A stretch of DNA of 64,000 bases from Flammeovirgaceae bacterium UBA2366 (GTDB lineage Bacteria > Bacteroidota > Bacteroidia > Cytophagales > Cyclobacteriaceae). Shown one piece after another: positions 31,857 to 40,549 of the stretch (position 1 is the stretch's first letter; each line of letters starts with the position of its first letter). The stretch is from positions 558,001 through 622,000 of the forward strand of contig DDTK01000011.1 in NCBI GenBank assembly GCA_002344065.1, given 5' to 3'. The position numbers and the translations under genes were made by a program. The notes under the pieces are model-generated. The model did no database searches. It worked only from the letters and a program-made list of their open reading frames with translations, and was not told the origin of the DNA.

Positions 31857-32864
31857 ATGCTCAAAATCGATACCCATACCCACATTATTCCCAAGAAACT
31901 CCCCAACTGGAGTGATAAATTCGGGTATGGTGATTTTATCTACCTCCAGCATCATAAAAAAGGGTTCGCTAAAATGATGCGCGGCAATCAATTCTTCCGT
32001 GAAATCAATGAGAATGCATGGAACCCGAAATTAAGAATTGACGAATACGCAAAGTTCAATACTCAAGTACAAGTGGTTTGTACCATACCGGTTATGTTTT
32101 CGTATTGGGCCAAACCGTTAGATTGCCTTGACCTCTCCCAATTCCTGAACGATGACCTGGCCGAGCTAATTGAAAAACATCCAAAGCATTACCTGGGTTT
32201 AGCCACACTGCCTATGCAGGATACGGAACTGGCCATTCAGGAATTAGAACGATGTAAAAAAATTGGTTTGCAAGGAATTCAAATTGGCTCAAATATCAAT
32301 GACTTGAATTTGAATGAGGAACGGTTCTACCCAATTTTTGAAGCGTGTGAAAAACTGGGCATGGCTATAATGGTTCACCCATGGAACATGATGGGCCAAA
32401 AATATATGCAACGCTACTGGTTGCCGTGGCTGGTGGGTATGCCAGCTGAAACTACCCGAGCCATTTGCTCCATGATCTTTAGTGGGATTTTTGATAAGCT
32501 TCCTAAACTCCGGGTTATGTTCTCACACGCAGGCGGCTCGTTTCTGGCAACGTTAGGACGCATTGAACATGGCTTTAATTGCCGACCGGACCTTGTTGCT
32601 ATCGATAATCCAGTAAACCCACGGAACTACCTCGGCAAATTTTGGGTGGACAGTATAACACACGATCCAATAATGCTCGAATATGTTTTGAAGATGGTGG
32701 GCTCCGATAAAGTAGTGTTAGGCTCCGATTATCCCTTTCCGCTTGGTGATTTAGAAATTGGCAGGTTTATTGAAGACATGAATCTTGATGCATCTGTAAA
32801 GGAAGATATTTTTTACAAGGCTCCTTTAGAATGGTTAGGGGTTGACAAAAATAGATTTGAATAA
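31857..32864 (+). CDS. Amidohydrolase, probable 2-amino-3-carboxymuconate-6-semialdehyde decarboxylase
   Basis: 335 aa from ATG 31857; the frame extends 15 bases upstream. Metal-dependent TIM barrel: KIDTHTHIIPKKLPNW (HxH), GMAIMVHPWNMMGQKY, VMFSHAGGSFLATLGRI and VLGSDYPFPLGD supply the Zn ligands and the catalytic aspartate. RIDEYAKFNTQVQVVCTIPV and YWLPWLVGMPAETTRAI are characteristic of ACMSD, which diverts tryptophan (kynurenine pathway) carbon away from quinolinate. No other kynurenine genes are in the window, so a related decarboxylase or hydratase cannot be excluded. The 160-base gap before it has a small GC hairpin (about 31822-31842) and no clear promoter. Confidence 0.82.
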   Translation: MLKIDTHTHIIPKKLPNWSDKFGYGDFIYLQHHKKGFAKMMRGNQFFREINENAWNPKLRIDEYAKFNTQVQVVCTIPVMFSYWAKPLDCLDLSQFLNDDLAELIEKHPKHYLGLATLPMQDTELAIQELERCKKIGLQGIQIGSNINDLNLNEERFYPIFEACEKLGMAIMVHPWNMMGQKYMQRYWLPWLVGMPAETTRAICSMIFSGIFDKLPKLRVMFSHAGGSFLATLGRIEHGFNCRPDLVAIDNPVNPRNYLGKFWVDSITHDPIMLEYVLKMVGSDKVVLGSDYPFPLGDLEIGRFIEDMNLDASVKEDIFYKAPLEWLGVDKNRFE

Positions 32865-32870
32865 TTGATT

Positions 32871-33494
32871 ATGAGGTATTGTCTTTTTCTTTTGCTCCTT
32901 TCCATATCCATAATATCCACTGCCCAACAGGTTGATAAAAACGCAACCCAGCAAGTACGGGCCGATCAGGAACAGACAAGAAGGGCCGCATTGCTCCGCA
33001 CCATGGATCAGGGCATTGAGGAAATGAACCAGGGACTGTATGCCCAGGCCGATGAGAAATTCTTATATGTATTGAATAACATTAAAGGTGTACCCTCCGA
33101 TCTTACCTTTTATTTTGGTAAAAATTCGTTTTACCTAAGCAAATTCAAACAAAGTGCAGATTGGCTGAACAAATACATACAATTAAAAGGCACAACCGGG
33201 CAACATTACACCGAAGCACTGGATTTACTCAAAAAAGCCGAAGCCGAAGTACTGATTGAGCGTTCCAAAGAAGTAACAAAAGTAAAGCAGGTTCTATCAC
33301 AGAGTTATGATATTGATTGTGGCCCAACAGGTAAAGTGATCTGCCCGGTTTGCAAAGGCACAACCGTAATAATAAAGAAGGGTGCCTTTGGCAATGAGTA
33401 TAAATCCTGCCAATATTGCGATAAGCACGGACAACTAACGTGTGATCAATACAATCAACTTGTGCGCGGTGAATTAAAGCCCAGGCAGAATTGA
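32871..33494 (+). CDS. Secreted protein with TPR-like region and zinc ribbon
   Basis: 207 aa from ATG 32871, six bases after the preceding stop. Signal peptide MRYCLFLLLLSISIISTAQ. Residues 45-120 look like TPR or other helical repeats (MNQGLYAQADEKFLYVLNNI, NSFYLSKFKQSADWLNKYIQ). The C-terminus has four Cys pairs or singles in a DnaJ-type arrangement (VICPVCKGTTVII, KSCQYCDKHGQLTC), probably binding zinc. Function unknown. Co-transcription with the ACMSD-like gene is likely by spacing only. Confidence 0.72.
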   Translation: MRYCLFLLLLSISIISTAQQVDKNATQQVRADQEQTRRAALLRTMDQGIEEMNQGLYAQADEKFLYVLNNIKGVPSDLTFYFGKNSFYLSKFKQSADWLNKYIQLKGTTGQHYTEALDLLKKAEAEVLIERSKEVTKVKQVLSQSYDIDCGPTGKVICPVCKGTTVIIKKGAFGNEYKSCQYCDKHGQLTCDQYNQLVRGELKPRQN

Positions 33495-33516
33495 TTAATC
33501 GATTCTACAACCAGCA

Positions 33517-33548
33517 TTTTAGCACCTGTCTGCAATCCTTTATATTTG
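33517..33548 (+). promoter_or_regulatory. Promoter of trhO
   Basis: TTTT at 33517-33520, 20 bases, then an exact TATATTTG at 33541-33548. The ATG of trhO is 38 bases further. The -33 box differs from TTTG in one base. Confidence 0.6.
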
Positions 33549-33586
33549 CAACCTATTAGGTTTTCCTGCGAAAGACACTAATAAAC

Positions 33587-34636
33587 ATGCAATTATTTAA
33601 CAGAATTGAAGGAAAAGTCCTCAAGGAGCGGCTTTATCTTACCCCTAATCCCGACAGGACCACACTGTCGTTTTACAAGTATCACCAAATTGAAGATCCA
33701 AAAGTCTTTCGGGATAAACTCTATTTCGACCTTGCAACTGTTGATGTTTGGGGAAGAATTTATGTGGCCCATGAAGGCATTAACGGCCAAATAAGTGTAC
33801 CCACTCAAAAGCTTAATGAATTCAAGTCTATATTGTATGCCACCTCATGGTTAAACGGCATCCGCTTGAATATTGCGGTTGAGGATAATGGTAAATCATT
33901 TTTTAAACTGAAGATATTGGTGCGCAAAAAAATCGTTGCCGATGGCCTTGACGACAGCACGTTTGATGTGACCGATAGCGGCATCCACCTTAACGCACCC
34001 GACTTCAACAAGCTCACCGAAGATCCGGAAACTATTGTAGTGGATATGCGCAACCATTATGAAAGTGAAGTGGGTCATTTCAAAAATGCCATCTGTCCCG
34101 ATGTTGATACTTTCCGCGAAGCGCTTCCTGTGGTAGAAAAAATGCTGGAAGACAAAAAGGATAAAAATTTGATCATGTACTGCACAGGAGGAATTCGCTG
34201 TGAAAAAGCAAGCGCATGGATGAAGCACCGTGGTTTTAAAAATGTGTTTCAGGTTAACGGAGGTATTATTGAATATGCTCGTCAGGTAAAAGAACAATCA
34301 CTGGAAAATAAATTCATTGGTAAAAATTTTGTTTTCGATGAACGGTTGGGTGAACGTATCTCCGATGAAATCATCAGCACGTGTCATCAATGCGGCACAC
34401 CTTGCGATGACCATACGAATTGTAAAAATGACGGATGTCATTTGCTTTTCATTCAGTGTAAAACCTGTGCCGAAAAATTTAATGGGTGTTGTTCTGTGGA
34501 GTGCCAGGAGATACTGATGCTTCCTGTTGATCAGCAAAAAAATATCAGAAAAGGAATTAACAAAGGCAGGCAGGTTTTCAAAAAAGGAAGATCTGAGAAA
34601 TTAGGTCTCAAAGTCAAGTCTGAACAGACACAGTAA
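33587..34636 (+). CDS. trhO: tRNA uridine(34) hydroxylase, rhodanese family
   Basis: 349 aa. N-terminal UPF0176 domain (TTLSFYKYHQIEDPKVFRDK, WGRIYVAHEGINGQISVP), then a rhodanese domain with the catalytic loop MYCTGGIRCEKASAWM (nucleophile C199), and a C-terminal Cys-rich zinc-binding tail (ISTCHQCGTPCDDHTNCKND, CKTCAEKFNGCCSVECQ). TrhO performs prephenate-independent, O2-dependent 5-hydroxylation of wobble uridine in tRNA. Length and domain order are normal. Confidence 0.94.
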   Translation: MQLFNRIEGKVLKERLYLTPNPDRTTLSFYKYHQIEDPKVFRDKLYFDLATVDVWGRIYVAHEGINGQISVPTQKLNEFKSILYATSWLNGIRLNIAVEDNGKSFFKLKILVRKKIVADGLDDSTFDVTDSGIHLNAPDFNKLTEDPETIVVDMRNHYESEVGHFKNAICPDVDTFREALPVVEKMLEDKKDKNLIMYCTGGIRCEKASAWMKHRGFKNVFQVNGGIIEYARQVKEQSLENKFIGKNFVFDERLGERISDEIISTCHQCGTPCDDHTNCKNDGCHLLFIQCKTCAEKFNGCCSVECQEILMLPVDQQKNIRKGINKGRQVFKKGRSEKLGLKVKSEQTQ

Positions 34637-34646
34637 TTATTTAACT

Positions 34647-35186
34647 ATGAAGACCTCCCCGATACTAATTGGCATTATAAACGTGAGCGACCGCGCCAGT
34701 CAGGGTGTCTACGAAGATATTCCCGGAAAAGAAATCGAAGCCACACTCAATGAATATATTAAGAGTCCGTGGCAAAAAGTTTATGCCGTAATTCCGGATG
34801 AACAGCACCTGATCGAACAAACTATGATGGATATGGCCGACCATAAGGGATGTTGCCTGGTGATAACCAGTGGCGGAACCGGGCCGGCTTTGCGCGATGT
34901 AACCCCTGAGGCCACAGAAGCTGTATGTGATAAAATGATGCCGGGATTTGGTGAATTAATGCGACAGGAAAGCCTCAAATATGTGCCTACGGCTATCCTT
35001 TCACGCCAAACAGCCGGAATTCGTAAAAAATGCTTAATTTTGAACCTTCCGGGGAAGCCCAAGGCTATCCGGCAGTGTCTGAGTGCTATTTTCCCAGCGA
35101 TCCCATATTGCATTGATCTGCTGGAAGGACCATTCATCGAATGCAATGAAGAGGTCATGAAACCATTCAGGCCGCATTCACTATAA
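34647..35186 (+). CDS. mog: Molybdopterin adenylyltransferase
   Basis: 179 aa MogA/MoaB fold. IGIINVSDRASQGVYEDIPG at the N-terminus, LVITSGGTGPALRDVTPEAT (the GGTG/RDxT motif) and LILNLPGKPKAIRQCL define Mog, which adenylylates molybdopterin before molybdenum insertion. It is the only molybdenum-cofactor gene in the window. Ten bases after trhO, so probably co-transcribed. Confidence 0.93.
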   Translation: MKTSPILIGIINVSDRASQGVYEDIPGKEIEATLNEYIKSPWQKVYAVIPDEQHLIEQTMMDMADHKGCCLVITSGGTGPALRDVTPEATEAVCDKMMPGFGELMRQESLKYVPTAILSRQTAGIRKKCLILNLPGKPKAIRQCLSAIFPAIPYCIDLLEGPFIECNEEVMKPFRPHSL

Positions 35187-35197
35187 TTGCAAGTTTT

Positions 35198-36175
35198 ATG
35201 AAAATCAAGTATTACTACGACACCGAAACCTGTAAGTACGAGCGTGTCAGAACCAAAACGAGTGACATTATTCTTAATGCACTTGGCCTGTTTTTTCTTA
35301 CCCTTTTAATGGCGGCTGGCATTTACCTGATGTTCAGTACCTACTTTGAATCACCAAAAGAACTCCTGCTTAAAAATGAGGTGAAGGAACTGGAATATTA
35401 TTATGAAAAACTAAATGAAGAAGTTGAACGGTTAAGCACTACACTGGATGGCATGGAGCACCGCGATGACAATATCTATCGTGTGGTGTTGGGGGCTGAG
35501 CCTATTGATAAATCCGTACGAAATGCCGGTGTGGGTGGAGCAGAACGTTATGCAGATATCAAGGAAAAAAATATGCTGCGCAAAGATGAGATCGTAAGCA
35601 TTCACGAAAAGATAGACAAGCTGCGCAGGAAAATTTACATCGAATCAAAATCTCAGGATGAGGTTATTGAATTGGCCGAGAATAAAGAAAAACTTTTTGC
35701 TGCCATACCGGCCATTCAACCAATTGCCAACAAACAGCTCATTGCCTTAGCCTCAGGATTCGGTATGCGTGTACACCCGATCTATAAAGTTAAAAAGATG
35801 CACGCAGGGGTTGACTTTGCAGCCCCGATTGGGACACCCATTTATGCAACTGCCGATGGCGTAGTAGAAGAGGTAAATGTAAAGTTTAGTGGATACGGAA
35901 AAATGATCGTAATTGATCATGGTTTCGGTTACAAAACCAGATATGCCCACATGCATGATTTTGCTACCAAACAAGGACAAAAAGTAAAGCGTGGCGATTT
36001 AATTGGTTATGTCGGAAATACTGGTTTGTCCACAGCGCCACATTTGCATTATGAGGTTATCCTTCATGGCGTAATGATTAATCCGGTACACTATTTCTAC
36101 AGTGATTTATCTCCTGCTGATTACGAAAAAATTATTGAGTTAGCATCCATCGAAAACCAGTCACTTGGAATGTAA
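35198..36175 (+). CDS. Membrane-anchored M23 metallopeptidase
   Basis: 325 aa. One membrane helix near residues 25-47 (IILNALGLFFLTLLMAAGIY), a coiled coil from about 60 to 165 (LLLKNEVKELEYYYEKLNEE), and a C-terminal LytM/M23 domain with Zn ligands in HPIYKVKKMHAGVDFAAPIG, YAHMHDF and HLHYEVILHG. It likely cleaves peptidoglycan peptide bridges in the periplasm during growth or division. Eleven bases after mog; ends at a strong terminator. Confidence 0.93.
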   Translation: MKIKYYYDTETCKYERVRTKTSDIILNALGLFFLTLLMAAGIYLMFSTYFESPKELLLKNEVKELEYYYEKLNEEVERLSTTLDGMEHRDDNIYRVVLGAEPIDKSVRNAGVGGAERYADIKEKNMLRKDEIVSIHEKIDKLRRKIYIESKSQDEVIELAENKEKLFAAIPAIQPIANKQLIALASGFGMRVHPIYKVKKMHAGVDFAAPIGTPIYATADGVVEEVNVKFSGYGKMIVIDHGFGYKTRYAHMHDFATKQGQKVKRGDLIGYVGNTGLSTAPHLHYEVILHGVMINPVHYFYSDLSPADYEKIIELASIENQSLGM

Positions 36176-36206
36176 TCTGATTTTTTTGTCAAATTAATAA
36201 CTCATA

Positions 36207-36236
36207 AAAAAGCCTGTACAAAATTACAGGCTTTTT
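36207..36236. terminator. Bidirectional terminator after the M23 gene
   Basis: AAAAAGCCTGTA (36207-36218) pairs perfectly with TACAGGCTTTTT (36225-36236) around a 6-base loop. The T-run is inside the right arm. Confidence 0.85.
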
Positions 36237-36297
36237 CATTGTAGGATTTTTCTGGTTGGGTTTGTACCTTGACCCTGTATACCTAACCATCACTGAG

Positions 36298-36840
36298 ATG
36301 AAAAAGATCCTCCTCCTGCTTTTCATCGGCTTATTTTTTCTCAAGTGTTCTAATGTAGAAGAGTTTTCGGGCATTAAGATACGGCAGTATGCCAGTTCAG
36401 TAATTGATTACAGTTCGCATTATACCGCGCTACCCGGTTATACCGTATTCGAAGCATTAGGTGAAGAGAATGTCTATCCGAATTATGGAGATTTAGAAAA
36501 ATCATGGGCGCCACTAACACAGGATAATCAGCGTGAGTATATCGTGTTGGGATTTGAGCCTTATCAAACTATCCATACCATCGAAATTTATGAAACCTAT
36601 AATCCTGGTGCGATAGACACAGTTTTTATCCGCAATGCACACACAAAAAAATGGGAGAAAATATATGCTAAGCCTGCCCGGACAGATTTACCTAAAGCGT
36701 CTAGAATTTTTTCGATTTACTTTAGAGAAACCACCTATTTAGTGGATGCAGTCAGATTAGCCTTAAATTCTCCTGCTGTGGAGGGCTGGAATGAAATTGA
36801 CGCTGTTGCTATTAGCGGCCAACAAGAAAATAATCCCTGA
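36298..36840 (+). CDS. Lipoprotein with discoidin-like domain
   Basis: 180 aa from ATG 36298 (MKKILLLLFIGLFFLKCSN, lipobox Cys at 17); the longer frame begins near the terminator. The mature part has a galactose-binding-like pattern: QREYIVLGFEPYQTIHTIEI, YETYNPGAIDTVFIRN, W-x-x-I-Y and SIYFRETTYLVDAVRLAL. This is the strand set seen in discoidin/F5-8C-like domains that contact carbohydrate or protein surfaces. First gene of a three-gene unit bounded by terminators, 14 bases before the outer-membrane protein. Confidence 0.75.
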   Translation: MKKILLLLFIGLFFLKCSNVEEFSGIKIRQYASSVIDYSSHYTALPGYTVFEALGEENVYPNYGDLEKSWAPLTQDNQREYIVLGFEPYQTIHTIEIYETYNPGAIDTVFIRNAHTKKWEKIYAKPARTDLPKASRIFSIYFRETTYLVDAVRLALNSPAVEGWNEIDAVAISGQQENNP

Positions 36841-36854
36841 TTAATCTTATTCCT

Positions 36855-37799
36855 ATGAAAAAAGTCCTGCTGTTTTTCATGCTTTTAGTAACAACCTTTA
36901 CTGTATGGTCACAAGGCTGCAGCGATGCCGGCTTTTGTACCATGGGAGCCATGAAACCCGATCAACCCTTTAATAAAAAGGTTCCGATCAAACTCCGGTC
37001 AATGGAGGTTAGCTTTTATCGTGGCACCACTACCATTTCACCTGTAGTGTACGTGGCAAATCTCGACATGAGCTTTAACATCATTGACAATAAAACCTTC
37101 GCACAAATAAAACTTCCATACCAGGCTGTAAATGGAAATTTTGGCAGCACAGGTGGACTTGGAGATATTTCCTATTGTCTGACACGAAATATCTACTCCT
37201 CAGAGAAATTTGATATCGGTGTAACTGTTGGCGGTAAAATTCCTTCTAATAATTCAAACCTTAAGGATGACAAATTTGGGCTTCCACTGCCCATGTATTA
37301 CCAAACCAGTCTGGGCACCTACGATGCCATAGCCGGCATTTCGCTGGTAAACAGAAAATGGCTTTTTGCCACCGGAATTCAGCATCCTTTCAACAAGAAT
37401 GGAAATCAATTTACATGGGATGATTGGATACCCGTTTATGAGGGCGGTCCAGACTATGTCAGGAAAAATGAACCTTGTTATGAATTAAAACGTGGTACAG
37501 ACATCATGTTTCGGGCAGAACGAAATTTCCGTTATGCAAGACTGAACTTTAGTATTGGTTTGTTACCTATCTGGCGAATAACTAAAGATGAAATCTTTAA
37601 TACCAATATCAATGAACGCGAAAAACTTGACGGAACGCTTGGTATGGCACTTTCAGGCATAGTTACTGCAGGATACAGCTTCAGCGTAAAATCGGGAATA
37701 CGGCTTTTAGCCGGAAAAAAAATCACTCAGCGCGATGTTAATCCGGATGGTTTAACACGCGAAGACGTTATGACGCTCAGCTATTTTTACCGCTTCTGA
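36855..37799 (+). CDS. Outer-membrane beta-barrel-like protein
   Basis: 314 aa with signal peptide (MKKVLLFFMLLVTTFTVWSQ). Residues 50-314 are alternating polar/aromatic strands ending in an aromatic residue (VMTLSYFYRF), as expected for an outer-membrane barrel. Pieces such as FGSTGGLGDISYCLTRNIY and GVTVGGKIPSNNSNL recall the transporter/FadL-like fold. No specific family recognised. Middle gene of the CHAT unit; its stop is two bases before the next ATG. Confidence 0.72.
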   Translation: MKKVLLFFMLLVTTFTVWSQGCSDAGFCTMGAMKPDQPFNKKVPIKLRSMEVSFYRGTTTISPVVYVANLDMSFNIIDNKTFAQIKLPYQAVNGNFGSTGGLGDISYCLTRNIYSSEKFDIGVTVGGKIPSNNSNLKDDKFGLPLPMYYQTSLGTYDAIAGISLVNRKWLFATGIQHPFNKNGNQFTWDDWIPVYEGGPDYVRKNEPCYELKRGTDIMFRAERNFRYARLNFSIGLLPIWRITKDEIFNTNINEREKLDGTLGMALSGIVTAGYSFSVKSGIRLLAGKKITQRDVNPDGLTREDVMTLSYFYRF

Positions 37800-37801
37800 T
37801 C

Positions 37802-40507
37802 ATGAAAATAAATATCCTCATAGTAATTCTTCTTTTACTTGGTGGTGTAACCCTGGCACAAAATACCAATAAAGCATTAATCAATCAGGTTGATGCATTA
37901 TTGTTTGATTCGCGGTATCAGGACGCAATCCAAAAAATTGATCAAAGCACCAGTAAAGACATTGACCTTAACGTTATTCTCGCCAACAGAAAAGCAGAAG
38001 CGTTGATTGGATTAGGTAAATTTGATGATGCCGATAAGGTGCTTCGGGATGTACTATCAAGAACAAGTCAGTCAAAAAACTCCCCCCTACTCAGTGCAAT
38101 AACACAATCAACCATAGGCTACCTCTACCTCAATCAAGGACGTTACGATTTAGCACTCGAACAACTCACAGAAGCAACCACCATTCTTCAGCAAACCGGT
38201 AATACTTTAGAGACAGCCAAGGCCTTATCAAACCTTGGCTTGGTATACTACAGTACAGGAAAATACCTTCAGGCAGAAGAACAACTTCAAATGGCCTTGA
38301 CACTGCGACAAAGTGAACTTCCAGATGCGCACGAATTGATAGCAAATTCATACAATAACCTGGGGTTGGTTTATGGACAGCTCGATGCAGATAAAGCCAT
38401 TGACTATTATGAGAAGGCAGTTGCCATCTATGAGAAGCTTCATGGCAAAGACCATCCCAAAATGGCCGTGGCCAATTCAAATCTGGGGTACGCTTATTTT
38501 CAACTTGAACTGTATGGCGATGCCATCAACTATTATGAGACAGCATTAGCCATTTGGGAAAAAATCAATCCTCAACCGAATGCATCAAAAGCTTTTGTTC
38601 TATCGAGTCTTGGCTATACTTACACGAAACTTGATGATAAAAAAACGGCCATGGAGTTTTATGAAAAAGCCCTGGCCATTTACATAGGATCACATGGCAA
38701 AAAACACCCGGATGTGGCCGCTATGTACAACCGCATCGGTAACATACACCAATCAAATGACAAGTTTGAGGACGCCTTGCAAAGTTATCAGCAGGCATTA
38801 ATCGCCAACGTGAGCGACTTCAATTCAGAAAACATTGAAGTAAATCCTACAGGAGAAAATTTTTACAATGGGAATCAGCTACTGTATTCCATGATGTATA
38901 AAGCGCAAACGCTGGAAGCACGTCATTTTGGAAGAACACTAAAGCAAAAAGATCTTGACCTGGGACTTAAGACACTCCAGGAGTGTGATTCATTGATTGA
39001 CCGCTTGCGCAAGCAGGCCACAAATGAATCGGATAAAATTTCATTGGGAGCTATCGCCAATGAAGTCTATGCCGATGGTGTTCGAATCGCTTATGAATTA
39101 AGTGATGTAGCTATAAGGAAACGCAAGAACTATCGGGAGTTATCATTTTATTTTGCAGAAAAAAGTAAATCCGCAGTATTGCTGGATGCTATCTCCGACA
39201 CAAATGCCAAATCATTTGCCGGAGTACCTGATGAATTGCTGGAAGAAGAGAAAAGCTTGAAATCAGCCCTTGCCCTCGTATCACAAAAACTTGCGCAAAA
39301 GCCATCGGAAGAAGAAGAGAAATATCTCCGTGAAACAGCCTTCCACCTCAATCAGGGTTATCAATCCTTTATTAAAAATCTTGAAAAGCAATACCCTGAA
39401 TATTTCAATTTGAAATACAATTCATCTACACCATCCATTTCTCAGATACAAAACCTAATTGACGACAAATCCGCCATTATCAGTTATTTTATTGATGATA
39501 GTAAACGCAATTCAGCAAGACTATATACCTACACGATAACCCGAAAATCATTCAGGATTAACGACAAGGCCATACCGTCAGATTACGACAGGAGTATTAC
39601 AGGCCTGCGTAACGGACTATTCTATATGGGAGAAGAAGTGTATATATCAACCGCACGGAAACTTCACAAATTGTTAATTCCTCCACGTATTCCACGATCT
39701 GTAAATGACCTGGTTATTCTTCCTACAGGTCGATTAAGTGTAATTCCATTTGAAGTGCTTCTCACAAAAGATGTGAAGGACATCAAAGCACCGTATCCGT
39801 CACTACCCTATTTAGTTCAACGGTATAGCGTTCGGTATGAATTTTCAGCAGGACTGTTACTTCAAAAGAAAGACAAAGGCTCCACAATTACATCAGCTTT
39901 GTTATGTGCACCCGTTACCTTTCCTGCCAACGATTATCTGAACGATTTACCAGGCACAAAAGAAGAGGTTAATACCATTCAACAGCTTTTTAACAGCAAG
40001 AATATTAGCGCTGAAGTTTTGTTAAACACGAAGGCTAGTGAGACAAATCTTAAAGCCAGCAATTTAAGAGACTATTCACTGGTTCACCTGGCTACCCATG
40101 GGATTGTTGATGAAAATAATCCGGAACTTTCCAGAATCTACCTTCAAAGTGATTCGGAGGCAGAAGATGGAAAGCTTTTTTCAGGGGAAATCTATAACCT
40201 TCACCTGAACGCCAGTTTGGTTACACTCTCGGCTTGTCAAACCGGTTTGGGGAAAATCTCTAAAGGTGAAGGTGTGATCGGACTATCGAGGGCATTGGTT
40301 TATGCCGGTGCAAAAAATATCATTGTATCCTTTTGGAGTGTAGCCGATGAGTCAACAGCAGAACTAATGACAAACTTTTATCAGCTCCTGCTGGAAATAT
40401 CATCAAGCGATTATAGCAGAAAACTGCAACAAGCGAAGTTAAAAATGATCGATTCAAAATATGCAGCCCCTTACTATTGGGCACCCTTTATTTTGATCGG
40501 ATTTTAA
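37802..40507 (+). CDS. Exported TPR-CHAT caspase-like protease
   Basis: 901 aa with signal peptide (INILIVILLLLGGVTLAQ). Residues 25-340 are tetratricopeptide repeats of the kinesin-light-chain type (ALSNLGLVYYSTGKYLQAEE, AVANSNLGYAYFQLELYGDA, YYEKAVAIYEKLHGKDHPK). After a helical linker, residues about 590-901 are a CHAT domain with the caspase-like dyad H766 (LVHLATHGIVDE) and C812 (LVTLSACQTGLGKISKGEGV), then LSRALVYAGAKNIIVSFWSV. Both catalytic residues are intact, so it is probably an active cysteine protease acting in the periplasm or at the surface. The TPR part would recruit substrate or partner. Third gene of the unit, closed by a terminator. Confidence 0.92.
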   Translation: MKINILIVILLLLGGVTLAQNTNKALINQVDALLFDSRYQDAIQKIDQSTSKDIDLNVILANRKAEALIGLGKFDDADKVLRDVLSRTSQSKNSPLLSAITQSTIGYLYLNQGRYDLALEQLTEATTILQQTGNTLETAKALSNLGLVYYSTGKYLQAEEQLQMALTLRQSELPDAHELIANSYNNLGLVYGQLDADKAIDYYEKAVAIYEKLHGKDHPKMAVANSNLGYAYFQLELYGDAINYYETALAIWEKINPQPNASKAFVLSSLGYTYTKLDDKKTAMEFYEKALAIYIGSHGKKHPDVAAMYNRIGNIHQSNDKFEDALQSYQQALIANVSDFNSENIEVNPTGENFYNGNQLLYSMMYKAQTLEARHFGRTLKQKDLDLGLKTLQECDSLIDRLRKQATNESDKISLGAIANEVYADGVRIAYELSDVAIRKRKNYRELSFYFAEKSKSAVLLDAISDTNAKSFAGVPDELLEEEKSLKSALALVSQKLAQKPSEEEEKYLRETAFHLNQGYQSFIKNLEKQYPEYFNLKYNSSTPSISQIQNLIDDKSAIISYFIDDSKRNSARLYTYTITRKSFRINDKAIPSDYDRSITGLRNGLFYMGEEVYISTARKLHKLLIPPRIPRSVNDLVILPTGRLSVIPFEVLLTKDVKDIKAPYPSLPYLVQRYSVRYEFSAGLLLQKKDKGSTITSALLCAPVTFPANDYLNDLPGTKEEVNTIQQLFNSKNISAEVLLNTKASETNLKASNLRDYSLVHLATHGIVDENNPELSRIYLQSDSEAEDGKLFSGEIYNLHLNASLVTLSACQTGLGKISKGEGVIGLSRALVYAGAKNIIVSFWSVADESTAELMTNFYQLLLEISSSDYSRKLQQAKLKMIDSKYAAPYYWAPFILIGF

Positions 40508-40545
40508 AAAAGCTTTCCTGAATTTACCCCTTCAGGAAAGCTTTT
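40508..40545. terminator. Bidirectional terminator between CHAT and TonB-receptor genes
   Basis: AAAAGCTTTCCTGAA (40508-40522) pairs perfectly with TTCAGGAAAGCTTTT (40531-40545), 15 bp. It serves both convergent units. Confidence 0.9.
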
Positions 40546-40549
40546 CCTG

